The notes beneath the pieces are model-generated. The model did no database searches and was not told the origin of the DNA. It saw only the letters and a program-made list of their open reading frames with translations. A stretch of 64,000 nt of DNA from Bradyrhizobium sp. in8p8 (GTDB lineage: Bacteria > Pseudomonadota > Alphaproteobacteria > Rhizobiales > Xanthobacteraceae), in NCBI RefSeq assembly GCF_000426845.1, contig NZ_AUGD01000012.1:1-64000 (forward strand). Reading direction: 5' to 3'. Position 1 is the first letter of the stretch. Every line of letters starts with the position of its first letter. Below are positions 1 through 7,739 of the stretch, piece after piece. The translations under genes and the position numbers were made by a program.

Positions 1-22
1 GGGTCTGACTCATTTCTGATGA
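1..22. repeat. Left terminal inverted repeat of the ISL3 element
   Basis: Begins GGGTCTGACTCAT and pairs with 1635-1656 at 17 of 22 positions. The true outer end could lie a base or two to the left of the window. Confidence 0.7.
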
Positions 23-65
23 AGTTTGCCGGGCGACTGTGGTTCTTCAACGGAGAATCGGCGCC

Positions 66-1622
66 ATGCGGACAGGCTTTCGAATTTCATCGCTCGTACC
101 GAGTGGTTTGGTGTTTGATGGCGTAAGTGATTCAGAGGATTCGGTTATTCTGGCTGTTCGGTCAGAGGCTGCCGAGGCCCAGTGCCCTTTGTGCACGACA
201 GCATCGCGCCGAATCCATAGCCGTTACATCCGGCACGTGGCCGATTTGCCATCAGCGGGCAGAAAGGTGCGCCTCCGATTGCTCACGCGGCGCTTCACAT
301 GCGAGGTGCCGCATTGCCGCCGGCGGATCTTCGCGGAGCGGTTCGGAGAAGACATCGTCCCGCTGCGACGGCGTCGGACAGCACGGCTGGAATACATCGT
401 CCATCACTTGGGGTTGGCGCTCGGCGGCCGGCCGGCGGCAAGCTTCGCCAAGCGGCTCATGCTGCCTGTCAGCAACGATACCTTGCTACGGGTGGTCCGC
501 CGGCGGACGGCGATGCCGACCGATCCATTGCTTGTTGTGGGCATCGATGACTGGGCGTTCCGGAGAAACCATCGATACGGGACGATCGTGTGCGATTTGG
601 AGCGTCGGCGGATCGTAACCCTGCTGCCCGACAGGGAGACTGCGACCGTTCGGGCGTGGCTATCGAAGCACCCAGCGATCAAAATTGTGTCGCGGGATCG
701 CGGTGGTGGATATGGCGAGGCAGCAGCCAAGGCGCTCCCGAACGCCATCCAGGTCGCCGACCGTTGGCATCTGATGGAAAATGCGAGCGCGGCCTTACTT
801 GATGCGGTGCGCCGCTCCATGAACAGAATCCGAACCGCAATCGGAGCGACAACGATCAATCCGGAATTGCTGACCTATGCGGAAAAGCTGCGCTATCAGG
901 GCTATCTGCGGCGCCAGGACAGCCATGCCGCAATTGCGGCTCTCATCAGCGACGGTGTGCCGTTCAAGGAGATCGTCCGCCGCACAGGACATAGTCGCAA
1001 TCTGGTTCGCCAAATTAGCCGCGGTGGCGGTACGGATATGTTCCGCACCCGTCAAAGCACCCTGGACGGGCACCTGCCGTTCCTGGACGGGCAATGGTCA
1101 GGCGGCTGTCGCAACGGTGCCGAACTCTGGCGCCGTTTGAAGGGACAAGGCTTCAAGGGATCGCTGCGCGTGGTGGCGGAATGGGCGACGCGACGGCGGC
1201 GTGCCGAGACTATCAGCCATCAACAATTGCAGAAGGTCCCCGCCGCCAGGACGATAGCGCAGCTGATGACGACGAAGCGCGACCACCTGACCAGGGCCGA
1301 GACCGTCACGCTTGCCGTCATCGAGCAAAACGTTCCTATGCTGGCCGATGCCCAAGCTCTCGTTGGCCGCTTCCACGCGATGATCCGAAAGAAGGCCGAG
1401 ATGGAGCTCGAACCTTGGATTGAGGAATCCAAGCGGAGCCTCATTGCCTCGTTCGCGAATGGCATTGCCAACGATAAGGGCGCGGTGCACGCGGCTATCA
1501 CGCAACCATGGTCCAATGGCCAGGTGGAAGCTCAGATCACCAAGCTCAAGCTGGTCAAACGGCAAATGTACGGGCGCGCTAAGCTCGATCTCCTTCAGGC
1601 TAGGCTGATTGGTGCGCCATAA
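66..1622 (+). CDS. ISL3-family DDE transposase
   Basis: This 518-residue protein catalyses cut-and-paste movement of the surrounding insertion sequence. The N-terminus has a Cys-rich zinc-binding region (CPLC near residue 44, then CEVPHC about 45 residues later). A helix-turn-helix-like central part follows. The DDE nuclease fold is seen as VVGIDDWAF (first Asp), ADRWHLMENAS (second Asp, with the family HLM/EN box) and WSNGQVEAQITKLK (Glu). I start at the ATG at 66 (MRTGFRISSL), where the family similarity begins, rather than the ATG at 39. The frame is open to a TAA just inside the right terminal repeat, so the enzyme looks intact. Confidence 0.9.
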   Translation: MRTGFRISSLVPSGLVFDGVSDSEDSVILAVRSEAAEAQCPLCTTASRRIHSRYIRHVADLPSAGRKVRLRLLTRRFTCEVPHCRRRIFAERFGEDIVPLRRRRTARLEYIVHHLGLALGGRPAASFAKRLMLPVSNDTLLRVVRRRTAMPTDPLLVVGIDDWAFRRNHRYGTIVCDLERRRIVTLLPDRETATVRAWLSKHPAIKIVSRDRGGGYGEAAAKALPNAIQVADRWHLMENASAALLDAVRRSMNRIRTAIGATTINPELLTYAEKLRYQGYLRRQDSHAAIAALISDGVPFKEIVRRTGHSRNLVRQISRGGGTDMFRTRQSTLDGHLPFLDGQWSGGCRNGAELWRRLKGQGFKGSLRVVAEWATRRRRAETISHQQLQKVPAARTIAQLMTTKRDHLTRAETVTLAVIEQNVPMLADAQALVGRFHAMIRKKAEMELEPWIEESKRSLIASFANGIANDKGAVHAAITQPWSNGQVEAQITKLKLVKRQMYGRAKLDLLQARLIGAP

Positions 1623-1634
1623 AAACAATCCCGA

Positions 1635-1656
1635 TCATCGAATATGCGTCAGAGCC
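1635..1656. repeat. Right terminal inverted repeat of the ISL3 element
   Basis: The reverse complement begins GGCTCTGACGCAT and matches the left end at 17 of 22 positions. It starts 13 bp after the transposase stop codon. Confidence 0.72.
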
Positions 1657-1921
1657 AAGTTTAGACGCCGATTGACAAACAAAACGGGTCTCGTACGACG
1701 TTTTTTGTGGTCGATGTTGCGCGGCCAGATTGCTGTGCGACTTTTCCTTGGTTTCTCGTCTTCACGCGTTCGATACAGCGCGCAGATCCGGTCGTACAGG
1801 TCGATTACGCGCTCGTCGTAGAATAGGATATTAGGGCGATTAAAACGGACAATCTGTTCTGCTTGTTGCCGCAGGTTATTGCTTGCTGCAGAACCAGAAC
1901 CGGATTGTTCGGGTCGCGGGT

Positions 1922-2208
1922 TCAATTCGCTCCCCCGTTACCATGCGCTACGATTTTGTGCGCCAAACTGCGATCTTCCACGATTTTGTACCCTGACGGT
2001 AGTGCCCCAAGCGGGGTGAGGGGTGCCATATCACCCGTGGCATTCACGAAGAGATCAAATCCGAGCAATAGCGGTGAACATCGTGCGCGCGGTAGAAGTT
2101 GTTTGCGGCTATTTCGTGCAGAACGTAGTGATCACCTGAACTGGCATTGCACCGTCCCAGGATGATGGGACGCCAATTGTCGGCGATCGCCAAGATCGTG
2201 CCATCTGG
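1922..2208 (-). pseudogene. Degraded coding remnant of unknown function
   Basis: Two minus-strand reading frames abut near 2060. The upstream frame reads ...DHYVLHEIAANNFYRAHDV and then stops. The other frame continues with GFDLFVNATGDMAPLTPLG and ends HGNGGAN before the TGA at 1922-1924. Both have amino-acid composition more like real protein than the other frames here, which suggests one gene split by a frameshift next to the insertion sequence. I do not recognise the family and could not define a start. The 1657-1921 stretch between this and the IS holds nothing else I can support. Confidence 0.3.
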
Positions 2209-2256
2209 TTGACATCGGTCAATGCTGCTCATGACATCTCGGCTCATGTTTCGCGC

Positions 2257-2670
2257 ATGATGCGGGCGGTCTGGCTGGGTACAGCGACTGTAATCCTTGC
2301 GACTGCATCCTCGGCGTGGGCCGGGAGCGAGTGGCTGGACAGCCGACGCCTGGAAGTGAGCGAGATCAAAGCCCACTGCGAGCGGGTCAGCGACGTAAGA
2401 CTGCTGGCGCGGATGCAGATGATCGCGTCTGGCAACGAGCGCTGGCGGCGGCTATCGCGACAAGAACTGGCGATCGATGCCGCCGTCATGGGTATGCCTC
2501 CGCTCAACCCCGACCGCTGCTACATCATCGCGCGCGCCGGCCCAGCCCACGAGGGGGAGCGCCGCGCCTTCGAGGTTCGCGACTTTGCTGTCAGCGCAGC
2601 GCGGACGTCGGTCCTCCTCATTGGCCATGCCTATGATCTGCCCCTAGGCGGGGCAGAGCCGAGTCCCTGA
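2257..2670 (+). CDS. Small secreted protein of unknown function
   Basis: A 137-residue protein. From the ATG at 2257 it has a clear N-terminal signal peptide: MMRAVW, a hydrophobic stretch (TATVILATASSA) and an AWA-G cleavage site near residue 22. An upstream ATG at 2209 in frame would bury the signal, so it is not used. The mature part is charged and has a conserved-looking segment around GNERWRRLSRQELAIDAAVM. No family recognised. It runs towards the NsrR-linked gene group but is separated from it by the convergent DUF6522 gene. Confidence 0.55.
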   Translation: MMRAVWLGTATVILATASSAWAGSEWLDSRRLEVSEIKAHCERVSDVRLLARMQMIASGNERWRRLSRQELAIDAAVMGMPPLNPDRCYIIARAGPAHEGERRAFEVRDFAVSAARTSVLLIGHAYDLPLGGAEPSP

Positions 2671-2768
2671 TGGCAAAGCCAGGGTCCTATCGACGCCGTC
2701 AACCACGTTCGCTCGCCTCCAGTCTGGCAGGGTCGTGCAAGTCGGTCACTCCCTCGCGGAGCACCCGG

Positions 2769-3098
2769 TCAAGCGCCCGACCGATGCAGGTCGTCCGGAA
2801 GCGGACGGTCGCCGAAATCGATGACCGATCCGCGGATGATCTGGCCCGTCAGATCCGTGCTCAGCCGCGCTCGGCGGCTGCGGTAGAAAAATGTAAGTCG
2901 GAATTCGCCCTCGTTATCCTCGATACCACGTTCGCAGACACTCCTGATCGCGCCCTCTCGCAGCAGGATCGGTATCTGCGAAGCTGGCACATGCAGAAGC
3001 TCACCCAGGAGCTCGGCGCCGACGATGAATGCATCGTCCTCAATTTCGATCCGGGGCGAGGATGGTTCTGCCGTTTCGGCTCGTTGGCTGTAGTGCAT
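2769..3098 (-). CDS. DUF6522-family protein, putative NsrR target
   Basis: This 109-residue protein resembles the DUF6522 family seen beside denitrification and NO-response genes in alphaproteobacteria; function unknown. Recognisable stretches are RIEIEDDAFIVGAELLGELL, then REGAIRSVCERG, GEFRLTFFYRSRRARL and SVIDFGDRPLP at the end. A GGGGAA ribosome site precedes the ATG at 3098. The gene faces away from the one starting at 3170, and a perfect inverted repeat lies between them (3127-3149), so both are probably controlled by the same repressor. An overlapping plus-strand frame (2670-3116) is lower in quality and rejected. Confidence 0.75.
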   Translation of the reverse strand: MHYSQRAETAEPSSPRIEIEDDAFIVGAELLGELLHVPASQIPILLREGAIRSVCERGIEDNEGEFRLTFFYRSRRARLSTDLTGQIIRGSVIDFGDRPLPDDLHRSGA

Positions 3099-3126
3099 CG
3101 CGTTTCCCCTTGCTAGGTTGTTTCAA

Positions 3127-3149
3127 AAGATATATTCCACATATATCTT
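3127..3149. promoter_or_regulatory. Candidate NsrR operator 1 (perfect 9-5-9 inverted repeat)
   Basis: Left arm AAGATATAT, spacer TCCAC, right arm ATATATCTT: a perfect 9-bp inverted repeat. The AAGAT...ATCTT layout resembles known NsrR sites. It sits in the 71-bp gap between the divergent genes starting at 3098 (minus) and 3170 (plus). Similar sites occur at 4732 and 8116. The NsrR assignment is an inference. Confidence 0.65.
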
Positions 3150-3169
3150 ATATCTCGGAAGGTCAACCG

Positions 3170-3697
3170 ATGCACCATCAGGCTAGGCTGGATAGTCAAC
3201 CGGGCGTGCGGCCGCGGCCGGGCACAAATTCACGCGCCGTCGCGCCTATCAAACACAGGGCCCGTGACCGCAAGCGGCGCCCGAAGCCCTCGACCGACGA
3301 ACTCGCCTTCAGAACGCTGGCTGTGTTCCGTGCGCATCCCCACATCAACAATGTTCTAACCCACATATCCCGCGCCGACTGGACAGTGATCGAGCGATCC
3401 CTTGCTTCCATCCTCGATCCGGCAACGACAAGCGACGCTCTTTCACCGCTTGAGCAGAACATCATTGATCTGATGTGTGCTGATCGCGGCATCACGGGCC
3501 GAATCCTCAAGCCCTATTTTCATGCGCTACTGCACAGACTTCTCGAGCCACGCCACGCCGAACGGATGATCCGTCACGTCGAGCTGTTGTTTCTTGAGAT
3601 CGAATGGAAAGCACAGCAACCCACCTCCACTTCGCCCGTGCAGCGTAATAACCCTCCGACAGAGGAATCTGGTCATGTCCGAAACGAATCCCAGTGA
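3170..3697 (+). CDS. Conserved-type hypothetical protein in the NsrR group
   Basis: A 175-residue soluble protein; no family recognised. The N-terminal 45 residues are basic and low-complexity (KHRARDRKRRPKPSTDELAF). The rest is predicted mostly helical: a central DWTVIERSLASILDP region and a C-terminal segment around HALLHRLLEPRHAERMIRHV. The ATG at 3170 has a TCGGAAGG ribosome site and lies 20 bp after operator 1. Its end overlaps the next gene (ATG at 3675) by 23 bp, so the two are probably co-transcribed and translationally linked. Confidence 0.65.
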   Translation: MHHQARLDSQPGVRPRPGTNSRAVAPIKHRARDRKRRPKPSTDELAFRTLAVFRAHPHINNVLTHISRADWTVIERSLASILDPATTSDALSPLEQNIIDLMCADRGITGRILKPYFHALLHRLLEPRHAERMIRHVELLFLEIEWKAQQPTSTSPVQRNNPPTEESGHVRNESQ

Positions 3698-3953
3698 ACG
3701 CGTCATCAAGGTTGCGGACATAGATCCGCAACATCGCCACGCGATTCTTTCCCGCCTGTTTGAACATCTCGCGCCCGATGATCCGCTGCAGATCGTTGTA
3801 GACCATGATCCCAAGCGACTCCGTATGCAGCTGGAGGCGCGCAACGGCTCGCGCTGCGGCTAGTCGTACTTGGAGAAGGGCCCCGACGTCTGGCGCGTGC
3901 GCCTGCGACTGCTGAGCACGGGGGTGCCCGACCAACCCGCTCATGACCGATGA
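3675..3953 (+). pseudogene. DUF2249 protein interrupted by an in-frame TAG
   Basis: The N-terminal part has the DUF2249 hallmarks: PLQIVVDHDPKRLRMQLEAR (the conserved DHDP element). A TAG codon at 3861-3863 stops translation after 62 residues. In the same frame the sequence resumes as SYLEKGPDVWRVRLR, which is exactly the family C-terminus, ending at TGA 3951-3953. A Trp usually occupies the TAG position (the intact paralogue here has FSWTYVESGPTVWRVEIG), so one TGG-to-TAG change explains it. It could be a true nonsense mutation, a sequencing error or, less likely, read-through. Members of this family are often fused to or encoded beside hemerythrin and NO-response proteins. Confidence 0.72.
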
Positions 3954-3991
3954 TGGTCCTAGCCCTCGATCATCAAATTCGGAGAACAGAT

Positions 3992-4231
3992 ATGCTGAGC
4001 AACTCTCATAACTTCGTCCGCCCTGCGGATGAGGCGGAATGTGCCTATCTGGAATCGCTCATCCTGGAGGATTTTGCGCGATGTCACCCCGGCGAGACGC
4101 TGGAAGATACCAAGCGCCGGGCGTCGTTCTCGAAGGAGGATAGGGGGCTGCTTCGCGACTGGATGGCTCTTGCGGCCATTCGCGCCGCAGCCGAGCGCGC
4201 TGGGGCTCCCATTCTCATTGCGGCCGAATAG
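3992..4231 (+). CDS. Small hypothetical protein
   Basis: A 79-residue acidic, helical protein beginning MLSNSHNFVRPADEAECAY. A GGAGAA ribosome site at 3981-3986 supports the ATG at 3992 over the upstream ATG at 3950, which overlaps the end of the DUF2249 frame. There is no signal peptide or membrane segment and I recognise no family. It is the last gene of the plus-strand unit that starts at 3170 and converges on nsrR. Confidence 0.55.
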   Translation: MLSNSHNFVRPADEAECAYLESLILEDFARCHPGETLEDTKRRASFSKEDRGLLRDWMALAAIRAAAERAGAPILIAAE

Positions 4232-4248
4232 CTACGGTCGCGCTCCCG

Positions 4249-4677
4249 TCAGGCCGCCGGCCGCACGCCGAAATCCTTCGGTCTGAGCATCAGATCCGCA
4301 AGCGTGTACTTGTCGAGGACCGCGTTGAACGCCTCGAGCCCCTCGCGCAGGACGCCGCGCAACCGGCAGCAACGGGCGATGATGCATTCGTTGTCAGTGC
4401 CGAAACATTCGACCAAAGTGAAATCGGGCTCGGTGGCGCGGATGACGTCTCCAAGCTTGATCCTGTGCGGTGCTTTCGCCAGCGTAAGGCCGCCGGAGCG
4501 GCCGCGAACTGCCTTGAGATAGCCGGCTCGCGTCAGCGTATTGGCGATCTTCATGAGATGCGCGCGCGAAATGCCGTAGATCTCGGACGCCTCCTCGATC
4601 GTAATCAGCCGATCTCCTTGCGCTGCTGCGAACATCAGGAGCCGAAGGGAATAGTCAGAGAAGTTCGTTAATCGCAT
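4249..4677 (-). CDS. nsrR: NsrR-type Rrf2-family NO-sensing transcriptional repressor
   Basis: A 142-residue Rrf2 regulator. The N-terminal winged helix starts MRLTNFSDYSLRLLMFAA and has the recognition helix around EIYGISRAHLMKIANTL, followed by VRGRSGGLTLA. The iron-sulfur loop carries Cys at about 91, 98, 103 and 104 (VECFGTDNECIIARCC), matching the three-Cys cluster ligands of NsrR, which releases DNA when NO attacks its cluster. I use the ATG at 4677; an upstream in-frame ATG at 4710 adds residues outside the family. A near-match to operator 1 lies 55 bp upstream, so autoregulation is likely. The surrounding NO and iron-sulfur genes fit its regulon. Confidence 0.85.
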   Translation of the reverse strand: MRLTNFSDYSLRLLMFAAAQGDRLITIEEASEIYGISRAHLMKIANTLTRAGYLKAVRGRSGGLTLAKAPHRIKLGDVIRATEPDFTLVECFGTDNECIIARCCRLRGVLREGLEAFNAVLDKYTLADLMLRPKDFGVRPAA

Positions 4678-4731
4678 CGTTTGTCCACGGGAGTTGGCAG
4701 CAATGCGCATGAGGCAAGCATGCGTTACAGA

Positions 4732-4754
4732 AAGATATAGGTCGTATATATGTT
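4732..4754. promoter_or_regulatory. Candidate NsrR operator 2, upstream of nsrR
   Basis: AAGATATAG, spacer GTCGT, ATATATGTT: two differences from the perfect repeat at 3127-3149, with the same 9-5-9 geometry. It lies between nsrR (start 4677) and the end of the operon from 8078, so it would control nsrR itself. Confidence 0.55.
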
Positions 4755-4820
4755 TCGCAAGTCGTGACGATCGGCGGCTGAGTCCATGGCCTCGGGCTGG
4801 CCAGACGGCGCGGCGGGGAA

Positions 4821-5093
4821 CTAATTACCTTCCATGGCGGGAGCCCCGCGCTTCGCTGTCTCCTCATTCGACGCACCTAGCCTGGGCGTCAAGCGATGCA
4901 GCAGGGCGTTGAAGCGCCGTTCATTTCCCGGGGAGCCGTGGCGGAGGATAACGCAGGCTCTCCCGGCAATTCGGCAGGCGGCGTCCACCTCGCCGGCGTC
5001 GGCAAGCTTCTGCAACGCATCAAGGAGCAGCAGGGCGACCTGGCGCTCCGGCGCGGCATGGTCAAATCTCGTAGCGATAAGTTCTCGATTCAT
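4821..5093 (-). CDS. Small hypothetical protein, last gene of the ferredoxin/DUF2249 operon
   Basis: A 90-residue helical protein with no recognised family: ERQVALLLLDALQKLADAGE near the N-terminus, then ACRIAGRACVILRHGSP. Two Cys residues occur in the middle. Its ATG overlaps the stop of the upstream DUF59 gene by four bases (ATGA), which indicates translational coupling and supports it as a real gene. A function linked to iron-sulfur or NO metabolism is suggested only by position. Confidence 0.6.
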   Translation of the reverse strand: MNRELIATRFDHAAPERQVALLLLDALQKLADAGEVDAACRIAGRACVILRHGSPGNERRFNALLHRLTPRLGASNEETAKRGAPAMEGN

Positions 5094-5407
5094 TGTCCAA
5101 ACCCGAGATATTCCTTTGCCACAGCACTCATCATGTCTGGCGTCCAGGGAGGATCATAGGTGAGCCTTACATCGGCTCGGTGGACACCGTTGACCGATTG
5201 TGCCGCCGCTCCGACACCATCCCGGAGATAGTCCGTCGCCGGGCAGCCCCTGGTCGTCGTTGTCATCGCAACCCTGGCGATGCCGCCATCCTCGACTGCG
5301 ATGTCGTAGACAAGACCAAGATCTACAATATTGAATCCGATCTCGGGGTCGATCACGACGCGAAGCGCTTCGCGTACAGTCTCGACAAGCTCATTCGCAT
5401 CGCTCAC
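5090..5407 (-). CDS. MIP18/DUF59-family iron-sulfur assembly-type protein
   Basis: A 105-residue protein of the DUF59 family (PaaD, SufT and the eukaryotic MIP18 group), which helps mature or target iron-sulfur clusters. Family marks are VIDPEIGFNIVDLGLVYDI, the TTRGCPATDYL segment with its conserved Cys, and the closing TYDPPWTPDMMS. It overlaps by four bases both the DUF2249 gene before it and the small gene after it. Within an NsrR-type regulon, a role in repairing NO-damaged clusters is a reasonable inference, not shown here. Confidence 0.85.
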   Translation of the reverse strand: MSDANELVETVREALRVVIDPEIGFNIVDLGLVYDIAVEDGGIARVAMTTTTRGCPATDYLRDGVGAAAQSVNGVHRADVRLTYDPPWTPDMMSAVAKEYLGFGQ

Positions 5408-5949
5408 GCCGCTTCCTCCTTCCCGATCGCCTTGCGCACCAACAGCCTGTAGGTCTTCCCGTCAGCTTCGAACCCTCCCCGCCATTCATGTCCGCGCTTG
5501 CCGAGCTCGGGGAAGAGGAAAACCGGCTCACGGCGGAGAAGGACACTCATGGTTTCGCCCGGCCGCAGCTCTTCAAGAGCTGCAAGCGCGCGCACCATTG
5601 GCTCCGGGGGGGCGAGGTCCCGATTGTCTTGGTGACGCGAGGGTTCCGGCCATCCATGGGGCGAGCTGCTGTCTGGAGCCGGCTGGGCCAGCTCGTTTTG
5701 TCCCGTACCGGCCACTGCGAAGGACGGCGTGAACATCACCTCCCAGTCTCCGCCGCCGATCTCGCGCGCCGCGTGGTCGAACCCCTTCTTCGCGAGCACC
5801 GCGTACAGTGGCACGGGTTCGAATGTCGAGAGCAGCCGGAGAGCCTGTTCGGGACCGAGCTGGCCAACGGCCTGCAAAATAACGGAGAAGGGCTCGCCGC
5901 CGTCGTGCAAGATCGGGCGAACGTCGAGTTCATGCGGGACTAGCGTCAT
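5404..5949 (-). CDS. Tandem DUF2249-domain protein
   Basis: A 181-residue protein with two DUF2249-like modules. The first (residues about 1-75) begins HELDVRPILHDGGEPFSVIL and contains FEPVPLYAVLAKKGF; the second (about 110-178) contains LRPGETMSVLLRREPVFLF and KRGHEWRGGFEADGKTYRL. They are joined by a Pro/Ser-rich linker. The ATG at 5949 follows the membrane-protein gene by 11 bp. The biochemical role of DUF2249 is not established; family members are commonly encoded with hemerythrin, NnrS-type and Rrf2 genes, consistent with this locus. Confidence 0.78.
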   Translation of the reverse strand: MTLVPHELDVRPILHDGGEPFSVILQAVGQLGPEQALRLLSTFEPVPLYAVLAKKGFDHAAREIGGGDWEVMFTPSFAVAGTGQNELAQPAPDSSSPHGWPEPSRHQDNRDLAPPEPMVRALAALEELRPGETMSVLLRREPVFLFPELGKRGHEWRGGFEADGKTYRLLVRKAIGKEEAA

Positions 5950-5960
5950 CTCATCACTCC

Positions 5961-7325
5961 CTATCGTCGTGATTGTTGCAGAATGGGCAAGAACAGTCTC
6001 AGCCGCGCGACGGCATCGTCGGGCAACATCGAGGCCGGCACCGATCCCAATGTGCGGATGGAGATGAACTGCTTGCATATCGCGGCAGTGGCAACGAGCA
6101 TCCCGAGTGCTGCGATTTGGAATGCAAGTGATCCATCCAGAAGGGCCGCGATTGAAGCGGCGCCAACGCACCCGAAATAGAGCCAGAACCAGGGAAGCGC
6201 GCGCGGTTCGTCGACGAGATCCTGCACGCGCGGCGTCGGGCGCCTGCCGAGCAGCTCACCGTAGCATTCGAGCCAGGTCAGGAAAGCGACGATCTTGTAA
6301 AGCTTCGCGAGGCCGAGCCCGGTAAGCCAGCCGAAGGCAAGGAGAAACGCCACCGCGCCGATCCGTCGGTCGATCTCGCCTGATATCGTCACCACGAGCA
6401 ACAGGATGGTTGCCAGCCCGAGGCCGCCCAATGCCCAGGCTGCCATGCGCGCATTGAGCTCGATCCGTTGCCGCCTGCGAGTGCGGTAGAGCCGGATGAT
6501 GTCGTAGCCGTAGAAGGCAAGACTGACGGTAGCGAGCGCAAGCGAGATCACAAGCGGATGCGTTGCGCTCCGTTCAAGAATCAGCAGACACAAGGGGCCG
6601 CCGACCAAGAGAACCAGGATCGATGCGCTTCCGGTCAGAAGGGCAATTCGGCTGGTGCGATGTTCTTCCTCCGGCGCCAGCATGAACATTGCAAGCAGAC
6701 GATAGCTTACGCCCATTGCGGTGAAGGTCAGCCAACCGCCGAGGCCCAACGCGGCATGAAACGGAATGCCGGCCGACGTCAGGCGCATGAGGGTGGAATT
6801 GGTTGTCCACCCGCCAAGCGCAAGGGAGAAGATCGTCCCGAGCGAGATAACGCCTGCGAGGCTCACAAGGCCGGCGACCACAAACCATGCAGGCAGACCG
6901 ATCGGGCGCGCCGTCCACATGGTACGGCCGAGATTCCAGATGGTCAGCGCGAAGCCCGCCGTGAGGCCGACGGCGCCGAGAGGCAACCACGGCAGCGCGC
7001 CCACGGGGTAGCCCGCCATGCGCAGAAACCCGACGAGAAGGCAGGCCAGGCCGGAAATCAGGAGCGCAAGCGCCACCACAGGCAGTTCGGGATGGACAAG
7101 CGGTCTTGCAACCAGCACCGGAACGAACTGGTTGAGCGCCCCGCACATCAAGATACTGAGCCAGCCGACGGCAACGAGGTGCACGAGAACCAGCGTCTCG
7201 GGGGCTTGAATGCCGTGACTGGGAAAACCGAAGCCGGCGACCATGAGGACCTCGGTGCCGAGAAGTGCCAGCAGGGCGGCCGTGAAGTAGCTCATCGTCC
7301 ATCTGGACAGAGATACGCCGTTCAT
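5961..7325 (-). CDS. Polytopic membrane protein, NnrS/heme-copper-oxidase-I-like
   Basis: A 454-residue integral membrane protein with about 12 hydrophobic helices. His residues lie within helices, for example LVLVHLVAVGWLSIL in helix 2 and AGIPFHAALGLGGWLTF in the middle. The HLxxxGW element recalls NnrS and the subunit-I-like proteins associated with denitrification, where such His residues may bind heme. I did not find the HPEVY copper site of true oxidases. The ATG at 7325 has a strong GGAGGAAGGAG ribosome site; a longer upstream frame is antisense-like. It lies between two DUF2249 genes, so it probably acts in NO sensing, transport or detoxification. Confidence 0.7.
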   Translation of the reverse strand: MNGVSLSRWTMSYFTAALLALLGTEVLMVAGFGFPSHGIQAPETLVLVHLVAVGWLSILMCGALNQFVPVLVARPLVHPELPVVALALLISGLACLLVGFLRMAGYPVGALPWLPLGAVGLTAGFALTIWNLGRTMWTARPIGLPAWFVVAGLVSLAGVISLGTIFSLALGGWTTNSTLMRLTSAGIPFHAALGLGGWLTFTAMGVSYRLLAMFMLAPEEEHRTSRIALLTGSASILVLLVGGPLCLLILERSATHPLVISLALATVSLAFYGYDIIRLYRTRRRQRIELNARMAAWALGGLGLATILLLVVTISGEIDRRIGAVAFLLAFGWLTGLGLAKLYKIVAFLTWLECYGELLGRRPTPRVQDLVDEPRALPWFWLYFGCVGAASIAALLDGSLAFQIAALGMLVATAAICKQFISIRTLGSVPASMLPDDAVARLRLFLPILQQSRR

Positions 7326-7389
7326 GGCTCCTTCCTCCCGCGATCGGAGGGAGCGAAGCGCGCAAACTGCTCCGCTCCCGTTCGGTTGT

Positions 7390-7635
7390 TCAGGCAGCCT
7401 TGGCGAGCTTGCCGATCTCGACCCGCCAGACCGTGGGGCCGCTTTCGACATAGGTCCAGGAGAACTGCTTCGGGTATTCGGCTTCGAGCTGGTAGTAGAG
7501 CGGCTTCGGATCGTGGTCATTCACGAGAATGAACGAGCGACCGGCGGCCAGTTCATTGACCAACTGAAAGATCTTCTGGTGGCGCTGCGCGGGGGGAAGG
7601 CTGCGCACATCGACAATGGATGCGTCACTGGACAT
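7390..7635 (-). CDS. DUF2249-domain protein (intact single domain)
   Basis: An 81-residue single DUF2249 domain: VDVRSLPPAQRHQKIFQLV, then FILVNDHDPKPLYYQLEAEY and a C-terminal FSWTYVESGPTVWRVEIG. The DHDPKPL motif is the family signature and is complete here, unlike the amber-interrupted copy at 3675. It is the second gene of the operon running from the ferredoxin gene towards nsrR. Confidence 0.85.
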   Translation of the reverse strand: MSSDASIVDVRSLPPAQRHQKIFQLVNELAAGRSFILVNDHDPKPLYYQLEAEYPKQFSWTYVESGPTVWRVEIGKLAKAA

Positions 7636-7739
7636 TCTGGTACTTCTCCTCTGGTCGCTCGAGGGTCTGACCCGATCGCCACCGGCGACCTCGGCGGCGG
7701 CTCGAAGAGGGCGGTTGGCTCGAACCGAGCCGTTTCGTC

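Larger units (their letters stand above)
1..1656 (+). mobile_element. ISL3-family insertion sequence, apparently complete
   Basis: A single transposase gene is bracketed by imperfect terminal inverted repeats. The first 22 bases of the window and the reverse complement of 1635-1656 agree at 17 of 22 positions, both beginning GG-TCTGAC-CAT. One long transposase gene and ends starting with GG are typical of the ISL3 family. The left end coincides with the window edge, so the target duplication (about 8 bp in this family) cannot be checked; the right flank begins aagtttag. Completeness is inferred from the TIR pair and the intact transposase. Confidence 0.82.

Noticed and set aside
1905..1952. 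tRNA-like 3' end (gggttcaattcgc...ttacca)
   Set aside because: The T-arm does not pair properly, there is no matching acceptor, and the same bases are the end of a degraded minus-strand coding frame.
2670..3116. 148-residue plus-strand frame
   Set aside because: Overlaps the DUF6522 gene, which has family motifs and a ribosome site; the plus frame has neither.
6468..7532. 354-residue plus-strand frame
   Set aside because: Antisense to the polytopic membrane protein, with a composition typical of mirrored hydrophobic codons and no domain.
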